Of a stretch of 64,000 bases of DNA, positions 1-9,008 are shown piece by piece. Made by a program: the position numbers and the translations under genes. The DNA comes from Falsiroseomonas sp046052145. GTDB lineage: Bacteria; Pseudomonadota; Alphaproteobacteria; Acetobacterales; Acetobacteraceae. Position 1 is the first letter of the stretch. Every line of letters starts with the position of its first letter. The notes under the pieces are model-generated. The model had not been told where the DNA came from, did not search any database, and was given only the letters and a program-made list of their open reading frames with translations. Location: assembly GCA_046052145.1 (NCBI GenBank), contig JBJOMW010000002.1, positions 62,001-126,000 of the forward strand, read 5' to 3'.

Positions 1-615
1 GGCCCGAACGGCGCGGGCAAATCCACGCTGGTCAAGGCCGCGGCGGGGCTCGTGCCCATCTGGTCGGGACGCGTGCTGCTCGATGGCCGCGACATCACCC
101 CCGTGCCTGCGCACCGCATGGTGCATGAGGGTCTAGGCTTCGTACCGCAGACAGAGAACGTCTTCGCCAACCTCACCGTGCTTGAGAACCTGCAGCTCGC
201 CGCTGCCCTCATCGCCAAAACGAGGCGGCGCGACATTGGGGAGATGTTTGCGCTGTTTCCCGATCTCGACCGGCAGCGGAAGCTGGCGGCGGGGCGGCTT
301 TCGGGCGGGCAGCGGCAGATGCTGGCGGTGGCCCGCGCGCTAGTCGCCTCGCCCTCCGTCCTGATGCTGGACGAGCCCTCGGCCGGCCTCTCGCCCAAGC
401 TGGTCGGCGTGGTGTTCGAACGGCTGAAGGCCGTGCGCGACACCGGCGTGACCATCCTGCTGGTCGAGCAGAATGTGAAGGCCGCACTCGCCATCGCTGA
501 CCGCGCGGTTGTGCTGGTGGAAGGGCGCGAGAGGCTGGCAGGGCGCGCGTCGGATCTCGCCGACGACAAGCGCATGGCCGCGCTTTATCTTGGCGCGGCA
601 GCGGAGGCGCATTGA
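1..615 (+). CDS. livF: Liv-type ABC transporter ATP-binding protein (5' truncated by window)
   Basis: ATPase of a branched-chain-amino-acid-type (HAAT) ABC importer; it powers uptake from the cytoplasmic face. The reading frame is open from base 1, which already encodes the Walker A GPNGAGKST, so about 30 N-terminal residues lie outside the window. The signature LSGGQRQ, the Walker B LMLDEPSAGLSP and the switch region LLVEQNVKAAL are all present in order, and the LivF-like VPQTENVF segment follows Walker A. The stop TGA overlaps the ATG of the next permease, so it is translationally coupled to it. LivF is favoured over LivG by the short length (204 residues seen) and the PQTENVF/LTVLENL region. 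The substrate cannot be told from the ATPase. Confidence 0.93.
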   Translation, partial: GPNGAGKSTLVKAAAGLVPIWSGRVLLDGRDITPVPAHRMVHEGLGFVPQTENVFANLTVLENLQLAAALIAKTRRRDIGEMFALFPDLDRQRKLAAGRLSGGQRQMLAVARALVASPSVLMLDEPSAGLSPKLVGVVFERLKAVRDTGVTILLVEQNVKAALAIADRAVVLVEGRERLAGRASDLADDKRMAALYLGAAAEAH

Positions 616-1535
616 TGCTGCAACTGGTCGCCGACGGGCTGGTGGTGGGCAGCGTGATCGCGCTCAGCGCGGTCGGGCTGACGCTCACCTATTCCATCCT
701 GCGCTTCGCCAATTTCGGCCAGGGCGAGTTCATGACCTGGGGCGCCTATCTGGCCGTCTCGGCGCTCGCCTTCGTGCTGGCAGTCACGGGGGGCGGCGTG
801 ATGGAGCCGCTCGGGCCCTTCAGCTTCGGCTGGCAGCTCATCCTGGCGATGATCCTGGCGGCAGTGCTGACCGGCGCACTCGCCCTGGTGGTGGACTGGC
901 TGCTGTTCCGGCACCTGCGCCGCGGCAACGCCATCACGCTGGTGATCGCAAGCTTCGGCGCGGCGTTGGCGCTGCGCAACCTGGTGCAGTTCCTCTACGG
1001 CACGCTGCCCGAATACTACACGCGCGAGATCCAGATCGCGATCCGCCTCGTCCCGCGCGACGTGCTCGGCGGCTTGCGCATCACGCCCGACCAGATGCTG
1101 GTGATCGGGCTGACCATCGGGCTGATGGTCGCGCTGCAATTGCTGCTGACGCGCACCACCCTCGGCCGCGCGATGCGCGCCACCGCGATGAACCCGGCAC
1201 TCGCCCGCGTTGCCGGCGTGGACACAGATGCGGTGATCCGCGCGACCTGGGTGATTGGCGCGGCGCTCGCGGCGATCGCGGGCGTCTTCGCCGGCATTGT
1301 CGGCCAGATCCGGCCGATGCTGGGCTTCGACCTGCTGCTGCCGCTCTTCGCCGCGGCAATCCTGGGCGGGATCGGGTCCGTGCGGGGCGCGGTCGCGGGG
1401 GGCTACATCGTGGGGCTGGCGGAGAGCATCTCCGTCCCGCTGGTCGGCGCCGAATACCGCGCCGCCACCGCCTTCGCCGTGCTGATCGGCATCCTGCTGG
1501 TGAAGCCGACCGGGCTTTTCGGGGAGCGCGCGTGA
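615..1535 (+). CDS. livH: Liv-type ABC transporter permease, LivH family
   Basis: Inner-membrane permease of about 306 residues with alternating hydrophobic segments from the N-terminus (VADGLVVGSVIALSAVGLTL) to the C-terminus, ending in the family's typical KPTGLFGERA tail. The YSILRFANFGQGEFMTWGAY segment is the conserved LivH pattern. The start chosen is the ATG at 615, which overlaps the stop of the upstream ATPase (TGATG). A TTG three bases earlier is possible but unnecessary. It should pair with the LivM permease that follows and the ATPase that precedes it. The binding protein and second ATPase of this system are not in the window and presumably lie upstream. Confidence 0.93.
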   Translation: MLQLVADGLVVGSVIALSAVGLTLTYSILRFANFGQGEFMTWGAYLAVSALAFVLAVTGGGVMEPLGPFSFGWQLILAMILAAVLTGALALVVDWLLFRHLRRGNAITLVIASFGAALALRNLVQFLYGTLPEYYTREIQIAIRLVPRDVLGGLRITPDQMLVIGLTIGLMVALQLLLTRTTLGRAMRATAMNPALARVAGVDTDAVIRATWVIGAALAAIAGVFAGIVGQIRPMLGFDLLLPLFAAAILGGIGSVRGAVAGGYIVGLAESISVPLVGAEYRAATAFAVLIGILLVKPTGLFGERA

Positions 1536-2488
1536 TGGAGCTTCTGCCCGCGCTCAACTACCTCGCCTTCTTCCTCGTCTTCGCCGGCATCTTCGCGGTG
1601 ATGGCGCTCGGGCTGAACCTGCAATGGGGCTTCTGCGGCCTGTTCAATGTGGGCGTCGCGGGGTTCGTGGCCGTCGGCGCCTATGCCTCCGCGCTGCTCA
1701 CCGGCCCGCCGGAGCCCGGGCGCTTCGGCGGCTTCGGCCTGCCCGTGATCATAGGCTGGCTCGGCGCGATGGCCGCCTCGGGGTTCGCCGCCTTCATCGT
1801 CGGCATCGCGGCGCTGCGCCTGCGCGAGGACTACCTCGCCATCACCACCTTCGGCGTCGCCGTCGTCATCCAACTGGTCGCGTTGAACGCGCAGGCGCTG
1901 ACGGGCGGTCCCTTCGGCATCCAGTCCATCCCGAAGCCGCTCTCCGGGCTGATGGGCACCGGCTTCACCTGGAATCTTGCCTATCTCGGCATCGTGCTGG
2001 CGCTGCTGGCGCTGGCCTTCTGGGCGCTGCAGCGCCTGGTCGCGAGCCCCTGGGGCCGCGTGCTGCGCGCGATCCGGGAGGATGAGCTGGCAGCGGCCAG
2101 CCTTGGCAAGCGCGCGGCCGCCTTCCGGCTGCAGAGCTTCGTCCTCGGCTGCATGCTGATGGGGCTGGCGGGCGCGCTCTATGCGCATTTCGTCGGCTAC
2201 ATCGCGCCCGAGGATTTCCTGCCCGTCCTTACCTTCCAGATCTGGGCGATGCTGATCGTCGGTGGCTCCGGCAACAATGCCGGCGCCGTGCTCGGCGCCG
2301 TCGTGGTCTGGGCGATCTGGTCCGTCTCGGGTGGCCTGATCCGCGAGGTTCTGCCCGCGGCCGAGCAGGCGCGCGGGGCTGCGCTGCAGGTGGTGCTGAT
2401 CGGCGTGATGATCGCGGCCATCCTGGTGCTGCGCCCGCGCGGGATATTGGGCGAGCGCGCCACCGTCTCACGTCATGCGGGGGATTAG
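1535..2488 (+). CDS. livM: Liv-type ABC transporter permease, LivM family
   Basis: Second inner-membrane permease, 317 residues. Multiple hydrophobic segments, the LivM-type GLFNVGVAGFVAVGAYASAL motif near residues 33-52, RLREDYLAITTFGVA in the middle, the cytoplasmic loop GRVLRAIREDELAAASLGK that contacts the ATPase, and the C-terminal LRPRGILGER are all visible. The ATG at 1535 overlaps the previous stop (TGATG), so the three genes form one operon. The stop codon TAG lies inside the left arm of a palindromic element (see 2486-2548), which probably ends the transcript. The pairing partner is LivH upstream. Substrate unknown. Confidence 0.93.
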   Translation: MELLPALNYLAFFLVFAGIFAVMALGLNLQWGFCGLFNVGVAGFVAVGAYASALLTGPPEPGRFGGFGLPVIIGWLGAMAASGFAAFIVGIAALRLREDYLAITTFGVAVVIQLVALNAQALTGGPFGIQSIPKPLSGLMGTGFTWNLAYLGIVLALLALAFWALQRLVASPWGRVLRAIREDELAAASLGKRAAAFRLQSFVLGCMLMGLAGALYAHFVGYIAPEDFLPVLTFQIWAMLIVGGSGNNAGAVLGAVVVWAIWSVSGGLIREVLPAAEQARGAALQVVLIGVMIAAILVLRPRGILGERATVSRHAGD

Positions 2489-2548
2489 AGCAGATCGCGG
2501 GAGGGCGTGAACGCCCGGAGGCGTGAATCTGCTCTGCCAGCCGCTCTA
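2486..2548. repeat. palindromic element between convergent genes (family with CTAGAGC-like ends)
   Basis: Nested dyad: outer arms tagagc (2486-2491) and gctcta (2543-2548); a longer pair agagcagat (2487-2495) and atctgctct (2527-2535); and an inner hairpin gggcg-tgaa-cgccc. It sits exactly between the livM stop, whose TAG is the first three bases, and the end of the convergent amidohydrolase gene at 2546. It is placed to act as a two-way terminator. Its ends resemble those of the element at 30228-30279, so a dispersed repeat family is likely. Confidence 0.7.
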
Positions 2549-3778
2549 GCCGAGCTGATCCTTCACGAAGCGCCCGCCGAGCATGATGGCCGCCAGGTGC
2601 CTCCCCTGCCCGGTCAGCAGCGCTAGGTCCTGCAGCGGGTCGCCCTCCACCACGATCAGGTCGGCGAAGGCGCCGGGCGCCACAACGCCGACCTTCCCTT
2701 CCATGCGCAGCAGCGTCGCCGCGTTGATGGTCGTGGAGCGGATCACCTCGATCGCCGGCAGCACGCGGCCGCGGATAACGAATTCCTCCGACTGGTGGCG
2801 ATGCATCTCGCCCAGCAGGTCGGTGCCGAAGGCCATCATCAGGCCGGCGCGGCGCATCTTCTCGAGGCTCTCGAGCCCGGCCAGCCGCACCGTGTCGATC
2901 TTGGCGACGCTTTCCGCCGGCAGGCCAAGGCTCGCGCCCTCATCCTTCAGCGCCTGGTAGGTGACGAGCGTCGGGCAGGCGATGGCGCCTGCCACCGCGG
3001 CTTTTCGGGCCGTCGCTTCCTCGATGAGGTTGCAGTGTTCCAGGCTGCGCACGCCGCACTCGACGGCGCGCCCGATCGCCTCGTCGGTGTAGAGATGGGC
3101 TGCGACATAGGTCTGCGCCATCTCCGCTTCCTCGACCGCCGCGCGGATCTCATCCTTCGAATAGCCGAGGAAGGCGATGGGATCGGTTGGGGAGGCGACG
3201 CCGCCATTGGCCATGATCTTGATGTAGTCGGCGCCGCCCTTGATCTCCTCGCGGCAGGCGCGGCGCACGGCGTCCACCCCATCCGCAATGCGCCCGAGCG
3301 CGCCGAGGCGCTGTTCCGCCCAATGGTTGTCGCGGTTGTCCCAGCGGCCGCGCCCGTCGGAATGTCCGCCGGTCGAGGAGATGGCCTTGCCGCAGAGCAC
3401 CATCCGCGGTGCATCGAAATGCCCTTCCTCGCGCGCGGCGCGCAGGCCCTGGGTTGCGCCGCCGAGGTCGCGGATGGTGGTGAAGCCGCGCATCAGCATG
3501 CCGTGCATGATCTTCGCCGCCCTGAAGGCCACCAGCGCATCGGGCAGCAGCGCGTGCCGCGCCAGGTTCACCTCGGAGGCGATGACATGCACATGCGCGT
3601 CGATCAGCCCGGGCATCAGCGTCCGCCCGCGGAGGTCCACGCGGCGGGCCGAGGCGGCCGCAATCGGCTTGTCGGAGACCTCGGCGATCACGCCGTTCTC
3701 CACCAGCACATGGCCCTCCACCGCATGATCGGCGGTGCCGTCCAGGATGCGGGCGTTGGCGAACAACGTGGCGGTCAT
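2546..3778 (-). CDS. metal-dependent amidohydrolase (imidazolonepropionase / Xaa-Pro dipeptidase-like)
   Basis: Cytoplasmic hydrolase of the amidohydrolase superfamily, 410 residues, normal length for the prolidase/imidazolonepropionase-like branch. The binuclear-site set is complete: HxH at 62/64 (DAHVHV), the bridging lysine 187 (YIKIMANGG), H228 (AAHLY), H248 (LEHCN) and the catalytic D320 (GTDLLG). These proteins cleave cyclic or acyl amides or dipeptides; the substrate cannot be read from sequence. An AAGGAG ribosome site lies 7 bases before the ATG. It is the last gene of a minus-strand operon behind an acyl-CoA ligase (25-base gap), which suggests it opens or releases an amide or ester whose acid is then activated to a CoA thioester (inference). 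Confidence 0.85.
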   Translation of the reverse strand: MTATLFANARILDGTADHAVEGHVLVENGVIAEVSDKPIAAASARRVDLRGRTLMPGLIDAHVHVIASEVNLARHALLPDALVAFRAAKIMHGMLMRGFTTIRDLGGATQGLRAAREEGHFDAPRMVLCGKAISSTGGHSDGRGRWDNRDNHWAEQRLGALGRIADGVDAVRRACREEIKGGADYIKIMANGGVASPTDPIAFLGYSKDEIRAAVEEAEMAQTYVAAHLYTDEAIGRAVECGVRSLEHCNLIEEATARKAAVAGAIACPTLVTYQALKDEGASLGLPAESVAKIDTVRLAGLESLEKMRRAGLMMAFGTDLLGEMHRHQSEEFVIRGRVLPAIEVIRSTTINAATLLRMEGKVGVVAPGAFADLIVVEGDPLQDLALLTGQGRHLAAIMLGGRFVKDQLG

Positions 3779-3803
3779 GGCGAGGCTCCTTGCGGCGCGG
3801 ACG

Positions 3804-5369
3804 CTAGAACGCCACGCCTTGATCTGCCAGACGCTCCTTCACCAGCGTCTTCGGCACCTTGCCATAGCCCGATTTCGGCAGCGCATCCCACACCACCACG
3901 CGCAGCGGCTGCTTGTAGCGCGCGATGCGGTCCTTCAGATGCGCCAGCACCTCGGCCTCATCCACCCGCATGCCGTCCCGCGGCACGACGCAGGCAATCC
4001 CCGCCTCGCCCCATTTCGGATGCAGGATGCCAACCACAGCGACCTCCGCCACCGCAGGATGCGTCAGGATCGCTTCCTCCGCCTCGCGCGGATACACGTT
4101 GGAGCCGCCGGAGATGTACATGTCCGACGCGCGCCCGGTGATCCACAGGTATCCGCGCGCATCCAGCCGCCCGAGATCGCCGGTGTGGAACCAGCCGCCC
4201 GCGAAGGCTTTGCGGTTCGCCTCCTCATTCTCGAAGTAGCCCGCAAAGACGGCGGGGCCCTTCACGCAAATCTCGCCGATCGCATCGGGCGGCAGGCGGG
4301 TGCCGTCCTCGGCCAGGATCGCAACCTCCATGCCTGTGCGCGGCACGCCGCAGCTGCCGGCATTCTCAGGTGTGTGCATATCGGGGCGCAGCACGGTGAT
4401 GTTCCCCGTCACCTCACCCAGGCCGAAATACTGCACAAGACAGGGCCCGAGTTTTGCCAGCGCTTCCGCCTGGTCGGCCTCATACATCGGCGCGCCGGCA
4501 TAAATCACGTGACGCAGGCTGGCATGGTCATGCGCATCCACCGCTGGGTGGCGCACCAACGCAGTCAGGATGGTCGGCACGGTGAACATGTTGCTCACGC
4601 GATGCGCCGCCACCAGCGCCCAGGCTTCCTCGGGGTCGAGCTTCTCGCCCGCGGTCAGGATGGTCGCCGCGCCGCGCGCGACCTGCGCCAGCTGGTGGAT
4701 GCCCGCGCCATGCGAGAGCGGCGCGACCACCAGCGAAGCATCGCGCTCCGTCGTGCCGGGCATGAGGTCCGCCAGGTGGTTCGTCACCACGAAGGACATC
4801 TGCCCATGCGTCAGCACCGCCGCCTTGGGCCGACCCGTGGTGCCGGAGGTGTAGAAGAACCAGCAGGGATCGTCGTAGCCGACATCGGCCTCATGGTCCG
4901 CAGGCGGCGGCGCCTGCGCGGCCAGCAGCGTCTCGTAATCCAGCTCATCGCCCGCCGCATCGCCGACAGCGATGACCTGGCGCAGATGCGGCGAGGCCGC
5001 GCGCACCGCCGCCGCATGGCCGCCGAACCCCGAATCGCGCAGCATAACCACCGCGCGGGAGGAACTGCCGAGATAGGCGACCTCCGCCGGCGTCAGGCGG
5101 AAATTGGTCGGCACCCAGACGGCGCCCGCCTTGAAGCAGGCCCATAGGCTCTCGAACATCGCGTTCGAGTTGCGCGAATGCACCAGCACGCGATCGCCCT
5201 TGCCGACACCGAGGCTACGCAGCGCCGCCACCAGCCGATCCACGCGGGCATCAAGTTCCGCAAAGCTCCAGGCCCGGCCGCGCCAGACCAGCGCTGGCGC
5301 ATCGGGGATGCGCCGCGCCGTCTGGGTCAGCAGCCGGCCAAGATTGGAGGCGGTGGCGGGGCCTGGCAT
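3804..5369 (-). CDS. AMP-dependent acyl-CoA synthetase (fatty/aryl acid-CoA ligase family)
   Basis: ANL-superfamily ligase, 521 residues, converting a carboxylic acid, ATP and CoA to acyl-CoA, AMP and PPi. The P-loop-like YTSGTTGRPK is at 173-182. The AMP-binding YFGLGEVTG, the hinge region GWFHTGDLGRLD and the ITGRASDMYISGG block follow, and the catalytic lysine is in PKSGYGKVPK near the C-terminus. The best match in style is the class I medium/long-chain or aryl ligases; the acid is not identifiable. The ATG overlaps the stop of the preceding ThDP enzyme gene (TGATG on the minus strand), so the two are translationally coupled and probably act in one pathway. Confidence 0.88.
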   Translation of the reverse strand: MPGPATASNLGRLLTQTARRIPDAPALVWRGRAWSFAELDARVDRLVAALRSLGVGKGDRVLVHSRNSNAMFESLWACFKAGAVWVPTNFRLTPAEVAYLGSSSRAVVMLRDSGFGGHAAAVRAASPHLRQVIAVGDAAGDELDYETLLAAQAPPPADHEADVGYDDPCWFFYTSGTTGRPKAAVLTHGQMSFVVTNHLADLMPGTTERDASLVVAPLSHGAGIHQLAQVARGAATILTAGEKLDPEEAWALVAAHRVSNMFTVPTILTALVRHPAVDAHDHASLRHVIYAGAPMYEADQAEALAKLGPCLVQYFGLGEVTGNITVLRPDMHTPENAGSCGVPRTGMEVAILAEDGTRLPPDAIGEICVKGPAVFAGYFENEEANRKAFAGGWFHTGDLGRLDARGYLWITGRASDMYISGGSNVYPREAEEAILTHPAVAEVAVVGILHPKWGEAGIACVVPRDGMRVDEAEVLAHLKDRIARYKQPLRVVVWDALPKSGYGKVPKTLVKERLADQGVAF

Positions 5370-7108
5370 CAGACGGGCCTGTCCCCCTTCTGCACCTTGA
5401 GCGTGCGGTTATCCGCGGCCGGCAGCATCCGTGCCGGGTCGCGCGTGACGACGATGTCGAGCACGGTCGGCGTGTCGGTGTTCTCCAGCCCCTCGCGCAG
5501 CGCCGCGCCGAGCTTCTCCGGGTCGGTCACGCGGATACCGTGGCAGCCCATGGCGCGCGTCACCGCCGCATAATCCATCTCGACCAGGTCGGAGGATTGG
5601 TAGTTGCCCGGCCCATACACCGCATGCTGCAGCGCCTTCACATAGCCGCTGGCGGCGTTGTTGAAGATGCAGCAGACGAAGGGCGCGCCGGCGCGCCGCG
5701 CCGTCTCGAGCTCACCCATCGACATGTTGAAGCCGCCATCGCCGGTGAGCGACACGACCCGCCGCCCCTTGCCCACGCCCAGCTGCGCGCCGATCCCGCC
5801 CGGCACGCCATAGCCGATGGAGGCGAAGCCGCGATCCGCAACGAAGCCGCGCCCGGCGCGCTTGGTGTCGTAGAACAGCGCGCCCCAATGCGCCGCGAAG
5901 CCGCCATCGGCGACCAGCACCGCGTCCTCCGGCATCACCTTGTTCAGCTCGCCCAGCAGGCGGCCGACATTGATCGGGCTCTCGACGCTTTCCAGCCGCT
6001 CACGCGCGCCGTCCCGCCAGATGGCCATGCGCTTCGGTACCTCCGCGCACCAGCCGGCGCGCGTGGCCGCACGCTTCCCGCCATCGGCCAGCGCCGCCGC
6101 AAGGTCATCGAGCGCCGCGCGCGCATCGCCCACCAGCGCGACATCGGTGCGCGTGGTGCGCCCGATCTCCTCCGGCAACACGTCCACATGGATCAGCGGC
6201 ACGCCCTGCGGCATCAGGGTGAAGCGCTTCGTCGCAATCTCGCCCAGCTTGCAGCCAACCACCAGCAGGCAATCCGCCATCGCCACCAGGTCGTTGGCGA
6301 TGCGCGAATAGCGCCCGAAGACACCGGCTGAGAGCGCATGGGTGCAGGCGATCGCGCCCTTGCCCGACATGGTGTGCGCGACGGGGATGCCCTGCTCTTC
6401 CGCGAAGCGGGTCAGGGCGGCCTGCGCCTCGCTGATATGCACGCCGCCGCCGGCCAGGATCAGCGGCCGCTCGGCCTTGGCCAGCAGCCGCGCGGCGGCG
6501 GCGAGGTCCTGCGCATCGGGGCGCATGCGGCGCGCCTGGGCGCGCAGCGTGCCGGGATCCACCCAGAAATCGCCGGCGTCGAAATCATGCTCGCCATGGG
6601 CGATGTCCTCCGGCACGGCGATCAGCACCGGGCCCGGGCGGCCGCTGGTTGCCACCGCGAAGGCGCGGCGCAGCAATTCGGGGATGCGGGAGATGACCTC
6701 GACGCGGATCGCCTCCTTCACCAGCGGGCGCAGCACATCGAATTGCCGCGCCTCCTGCGTCATGTTCTTCCAGGCGTGCTGGCGGTTGGCGTCGCCGATG
6801 ATGGCGATCATCGGCATGCCCGCGTTGAACGCCTCGGCCAGGCCCGTGGCCAGGTTCGTCGCCCCCGGCCCGAGCGTGCCGTCCACGAGGCCAGGCTTAT
6901 TCGTGACGCGGGCATAGGCATCCGCCGCGAAGGCGCCGCAGCGCTCATCGTTGATCAGCATGTGCTGCACGCCGAGCGCGCGGCAGGCCTCATAGAAGGG
7001 TAGCAGTTGGAAGCCGCCCATGCCGAACATCGGCCCGGTCTCATGCAGCTTCAGCATCTCGGCGAGCGCCTGGCCGCCGGTCATCCGGCGGGTCGTATTG
7101 GACGACAT
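5369..7108 (-). CDS. thiamine diphosphate-dependent enzyme, acetolactate synthase-like
   Basis: A 579-residue three-domain ThDP enzyme. The N-terminal Pyr domain carries the catalytic Glu55 (NDERCGAFAADAYAR). The central domain (about 200-340) resembles the DHS/FAD-type domain, and the C-terminal PP domain has the cofactor motif GDGGF (456-460) ending in NN (483-484). The family includes acetolactate synthase, benzoylformate decarboxylase, sulfoacetaldehyde acetyltransferase and oxalyl-CoA decarboxylase, and I cannot choose among them. It is not a housekeeping IlvB on present evidence: no ilvH regulatory subunit lies nearby, and the context is catabolic. The ATG follows directly after the TAG of the upstream gene, and its own stop overlaps the ligase start. 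Confidence 0.87.
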   Translation of the reverse strand: MSSNTTRRMTGGQALAEMLKLHETGPMFGMGGFQLLPFYEACRALGVQHMLINDERCGAFAADAYARVTNKPGLVDGTLGPGATNLATGLAEAFNAGMPMIAIIGDANRQHAWKNMTQEARQFDVLRPLVKEAIRVEVISRIPELLRRAFAVATSGRPGPVLIAVPEDIAHGEHDFDAGDFWVDPGTLRAQARRMRPDAQDLAAAARLLAKAERPLILAGGGVHISEAQAALTRFAEEQGIPVAHTMSGKGAIACTHALSAGVFGRYSRIANDLVAMADCLLVVGCKLGEIATKRFTLMPQGVPLIHVDVLPEEIGRTTRTDVALVGDARAALDDLAAALADGGKRAATRAGWCAEVPKRMAIWRDGARERLESVESPINVGRLLGELNKVMPEDAVLVADGGFAAHWGALFYDTKRAGRGFVADRGFASIGYGVPGGIGAQLGVGKGRRVVSLTGDGGFNMSMGELETARRAGAPFVCCIFNNAASGYVKALQHAVYGPGNYQSSDLVEMDYAAVTRAMGCHGIRVTDPEKLGAALREGLENTDTPTVLDIVVTRDPARMLPAADNRTLKVQKGDRPV

Positions 7109-7924
7109 CTATACATGCTCCAGCAGGGCCGCGACGAAGTCGCGCGCCGATTGGCCGATCCGTCCGCCGCGCGAAGCGGCCAGCGGGTTGAGGGCGGAGA
7201 TCACCCCGTCATTCCAGGTGCTCATCGCATCGCCGATGCGCGCACTCTCCGCGGCGACGCAGCCACCCGCGATGCCGCGCGCGTCCAGCGCCGGCAGGCG
7301 CGAGATGCCAGCCCCGTCCACGCCGATCCCGGCATCATTGTAGAGCGCGGCCAGCACCGGCGCCTTCACCGCAGTCTCCGGCCTGCCGCCCAAAAGCCCG
7401 CCATGAGACCCGGTGACGACGACATGGCCCGCATCGTCCGGGCCGACCAGCCCGTTCGAATCCAGCGCGAAGACGCGCACGCCGGCGCGGCCCACGCCCG
7501 GAATCTCGCGTCGCGCCTCGTCCATATCCTCCGTGGCCGCAGCCGGCGGCAGCCCGGCGGCCGCGAGCAGCGCCAGCGCCTCCTCTGCCATCATGCCGGG
7601 CCCAAGGCCGAGCGCCGCAGCGGGCGCGTTGACGCAGCTCAGCCGCCCGCGCGCCAGCATATCCGCGCCATCGCCGATCCGGGCGCTGCGATGCCCGACA
7701 CAGGCCCCCGGCACGCCGCGCGCGGCCAGCCAGTCGAGCCCGCCCACCCCGGCGCGATCCCGGCCCACCCCGGCATCGTGCAGGATCATGGCCGCCAGGC
7801 CCCGGCGGGCGGCGTACCAGGCGGCATAGATGCCACCATGGCTGGCGCAGAGCGCAACACGCCCGCCGGCCGCAGCCGGCAGATGCGTCACGCTGTCCAG
7901 CACCAAGGGGGCCGCCGCCGTCAT
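7109..7924 (-). CDS. uncharacterised protein with two tandem homologous halves (SHGG / DAGxG / SARIGD repeats)
   Basis: I do not recognise a characterised family. The 271-residue product is clearly an internal duplication. SHGG occurs at 28-31 and 173-176, (H/N)DAG(V/I)G at 49-54 and 196-201, and SARIGD at 80-85 and 227-232, with identical spacing between the last two motifs. There are no membrane segments or signal peptide, so it is probably cytosolic. The start chosen is the ATG at 7924, preceded by a strong GGGAGG site; a longer frame reaching 8035 would run into the divergent E1-alpha gene. It is the first gene of the operon with the ThDP enzyme, ligase and amidohydrolase, and its stop touches the ThDP gene's ATG. 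A role as enzyme or small-molecule binder in that pathway is inference only. Confidence 0.8.
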   Translation of the reverse strand: MTAAAPLVLDSVTHLPAAAGGRVALCASHGGIYAAWYAARRGLAAMILHDAGVGRDRAGVGGLDWLAARGVPGACVGHRSARIGDGADMLARGRLSCVNAPAAALGLGPGMMAEEALALLAAAGLPPAAATEDMDEARREIPGVGRAGVRVFALDSNGLVGPDDAGHVVVTGSHGGLLGGRPETAVKAPVLAALYNDAGIGVDGAGISRLPALDARGIAGGCVAAESARIGDAMSTWNDGVISALNPLAASRGGRIGQSARDFVAALLEHV

Positions 7925-8015
7925 CCCGTTCCTCCCAGGGGTTGATTCCTTCGCCCGCTGCCGCATGCTCCGCAAGCCCCCGGCCAAGAGGGGCGGTTGG
8001 GGAGAGTGGTCCAAG

Positions 8016-9008
8016 ATGACCTCAGGCGGTGACAACCGCGCGCGGCTGCTGGCGCTCTACGCCACCATGTGGCGCATCCGCGCCTTCGAGGAGACGGCGC
8101 TCGCCGCCCATCGCGCCGGCGAGATCCCGGGCCCGCTGCATGTCTCGATCGGGCAGGAAGCGGTCGCGGCCGGCATCTGCCTGAACCTCCGCCAGGACGA
8201 CCGCATCACGTCGAATCACCGCGGCCATGGCCATGCATTGGCCAAGGGGGCCGGCGTACAGGGGATGATGGAGGAGCTGCTCGGCCGCGCCGGCGGGCAT
8301 TGCCGCGGCAAGGGCGGCTCCATGCATATCGCGGATTTCTCGGTCGGCATGCTGGGTGCCAATGGCGTCGTCGCAGGCGGCATCCCGATCGCGGTTGGCG
8401 CGGCGCAGGGGCTCAGGCTGCTCGGCGCTTCCTCCATCGTCTGCTGTTTCTTCGGCGATGGCGCGATCAACCGCGGCCCCTTCCTGGAAGGTCTGAACTG
8501 GGCGGCGCTGTTCCAGCTGCCCGTGCTGTTCGTCTGCGAGGATAATGGCGTCGCCGCCTTCACCCGCGCCGACTCGGTCACCGCCGGCCCCGGCGTCGCG
8601 GCGCGGGCGGAGGCGCTTGGCGTGCCGGCCTTCAGCGTGGACGGCAACGACGCGGCGGCGGTGGACATGTTGGCCGCGCGGCTGGTGGCGGAGGTGCGCG
8701 GCGGCGCCGGCCCGCGTCTGCTGCACGCCACCACCTTCCGCCTGATGGGCCACACCAGCACCGACCCCGCCGCCTGGCGCGAGCCGGGCGAGGTGGAGGC
8801 CGCGCGCGCGGCGGAGCCGTTGCTGCGTCTCAAGGCGCGGCTGCTGGCCGAAGGCGTCGCACAGAAGGCGCTGGAGGCGATCGAGGGCGAGGCGCGGGCG
8901 GAGATGTCGCTGGCCCGCGCCGCGGCGCTAGCCGCCCCCTGGCCCGATCCCGCCATCGCCTGGGAGGATGTGCAGGATAGCGGCGCCGTGCGGGAGACCA
9001 CACCATGA
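8016..9008 (+). CDS. ThDP-dependent dehydrogenase E1 component, alpha subunit (pyruvate/acetoin dehydrogenase type)
   Basis: 330-residue E1 alpha subunit of a 2-oxoacid or acetoin dehydrogenase. The ThDP/Mg motif runs from GDGAIN (147-152) to EDN (175-177). HRGHGHALAKG (68-78) and GKGGSMHI (98-105) are the usual substrate and cofactor loops. The ATG at 8016 has GGAGAG nine bases upstream; a longer open frame from 7830 overlaps the divergent gene and lacks homology. The next gene (E1 beta) starts inside its stop (ATGA). No E2 or E3 gene follows, so the acyl acceptor complex must be encoded elsewhere. The specific 2-oxoacid or acetoin substrate is not determined. Confidence 0.9.
   Translation: MTSGGDNRARLLALYATMWRIRAFEETALAAHRAGEIPGPLHVSIGQEAVAAGICLNLRQDDRITSNHRGHGHALAKGAGVQGMMEELLGRAGGHCRGKGGSMHIADFSVGMLGANGVVAGGIPIAVGAAQGLRLLGASSIVCCFFGDGAINRGPFLEGLNWAALFQLPVLFVCEDNGVAAFTRADSVTAGPGVAARAEALGVPAFSVDGNDAAAVDMLAARLVAEVRGGAGPRLLHATTFRLMGHTSTDPAAWREPGEVEAARAAEPLLRLKARLLAEGVAQKALEAIEGEARAEMSLARAAALAAPWPDPAIAWEDVQDSGAVRETTP

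Noticed and set aside
509..1534. Long upstream extension of the livM frame
   Set aside because: It runs antiphase through livH with arginine-rich, low-complexity translation; the ATG at 1535 overlaps the livH stop and begins the family N-terminus.
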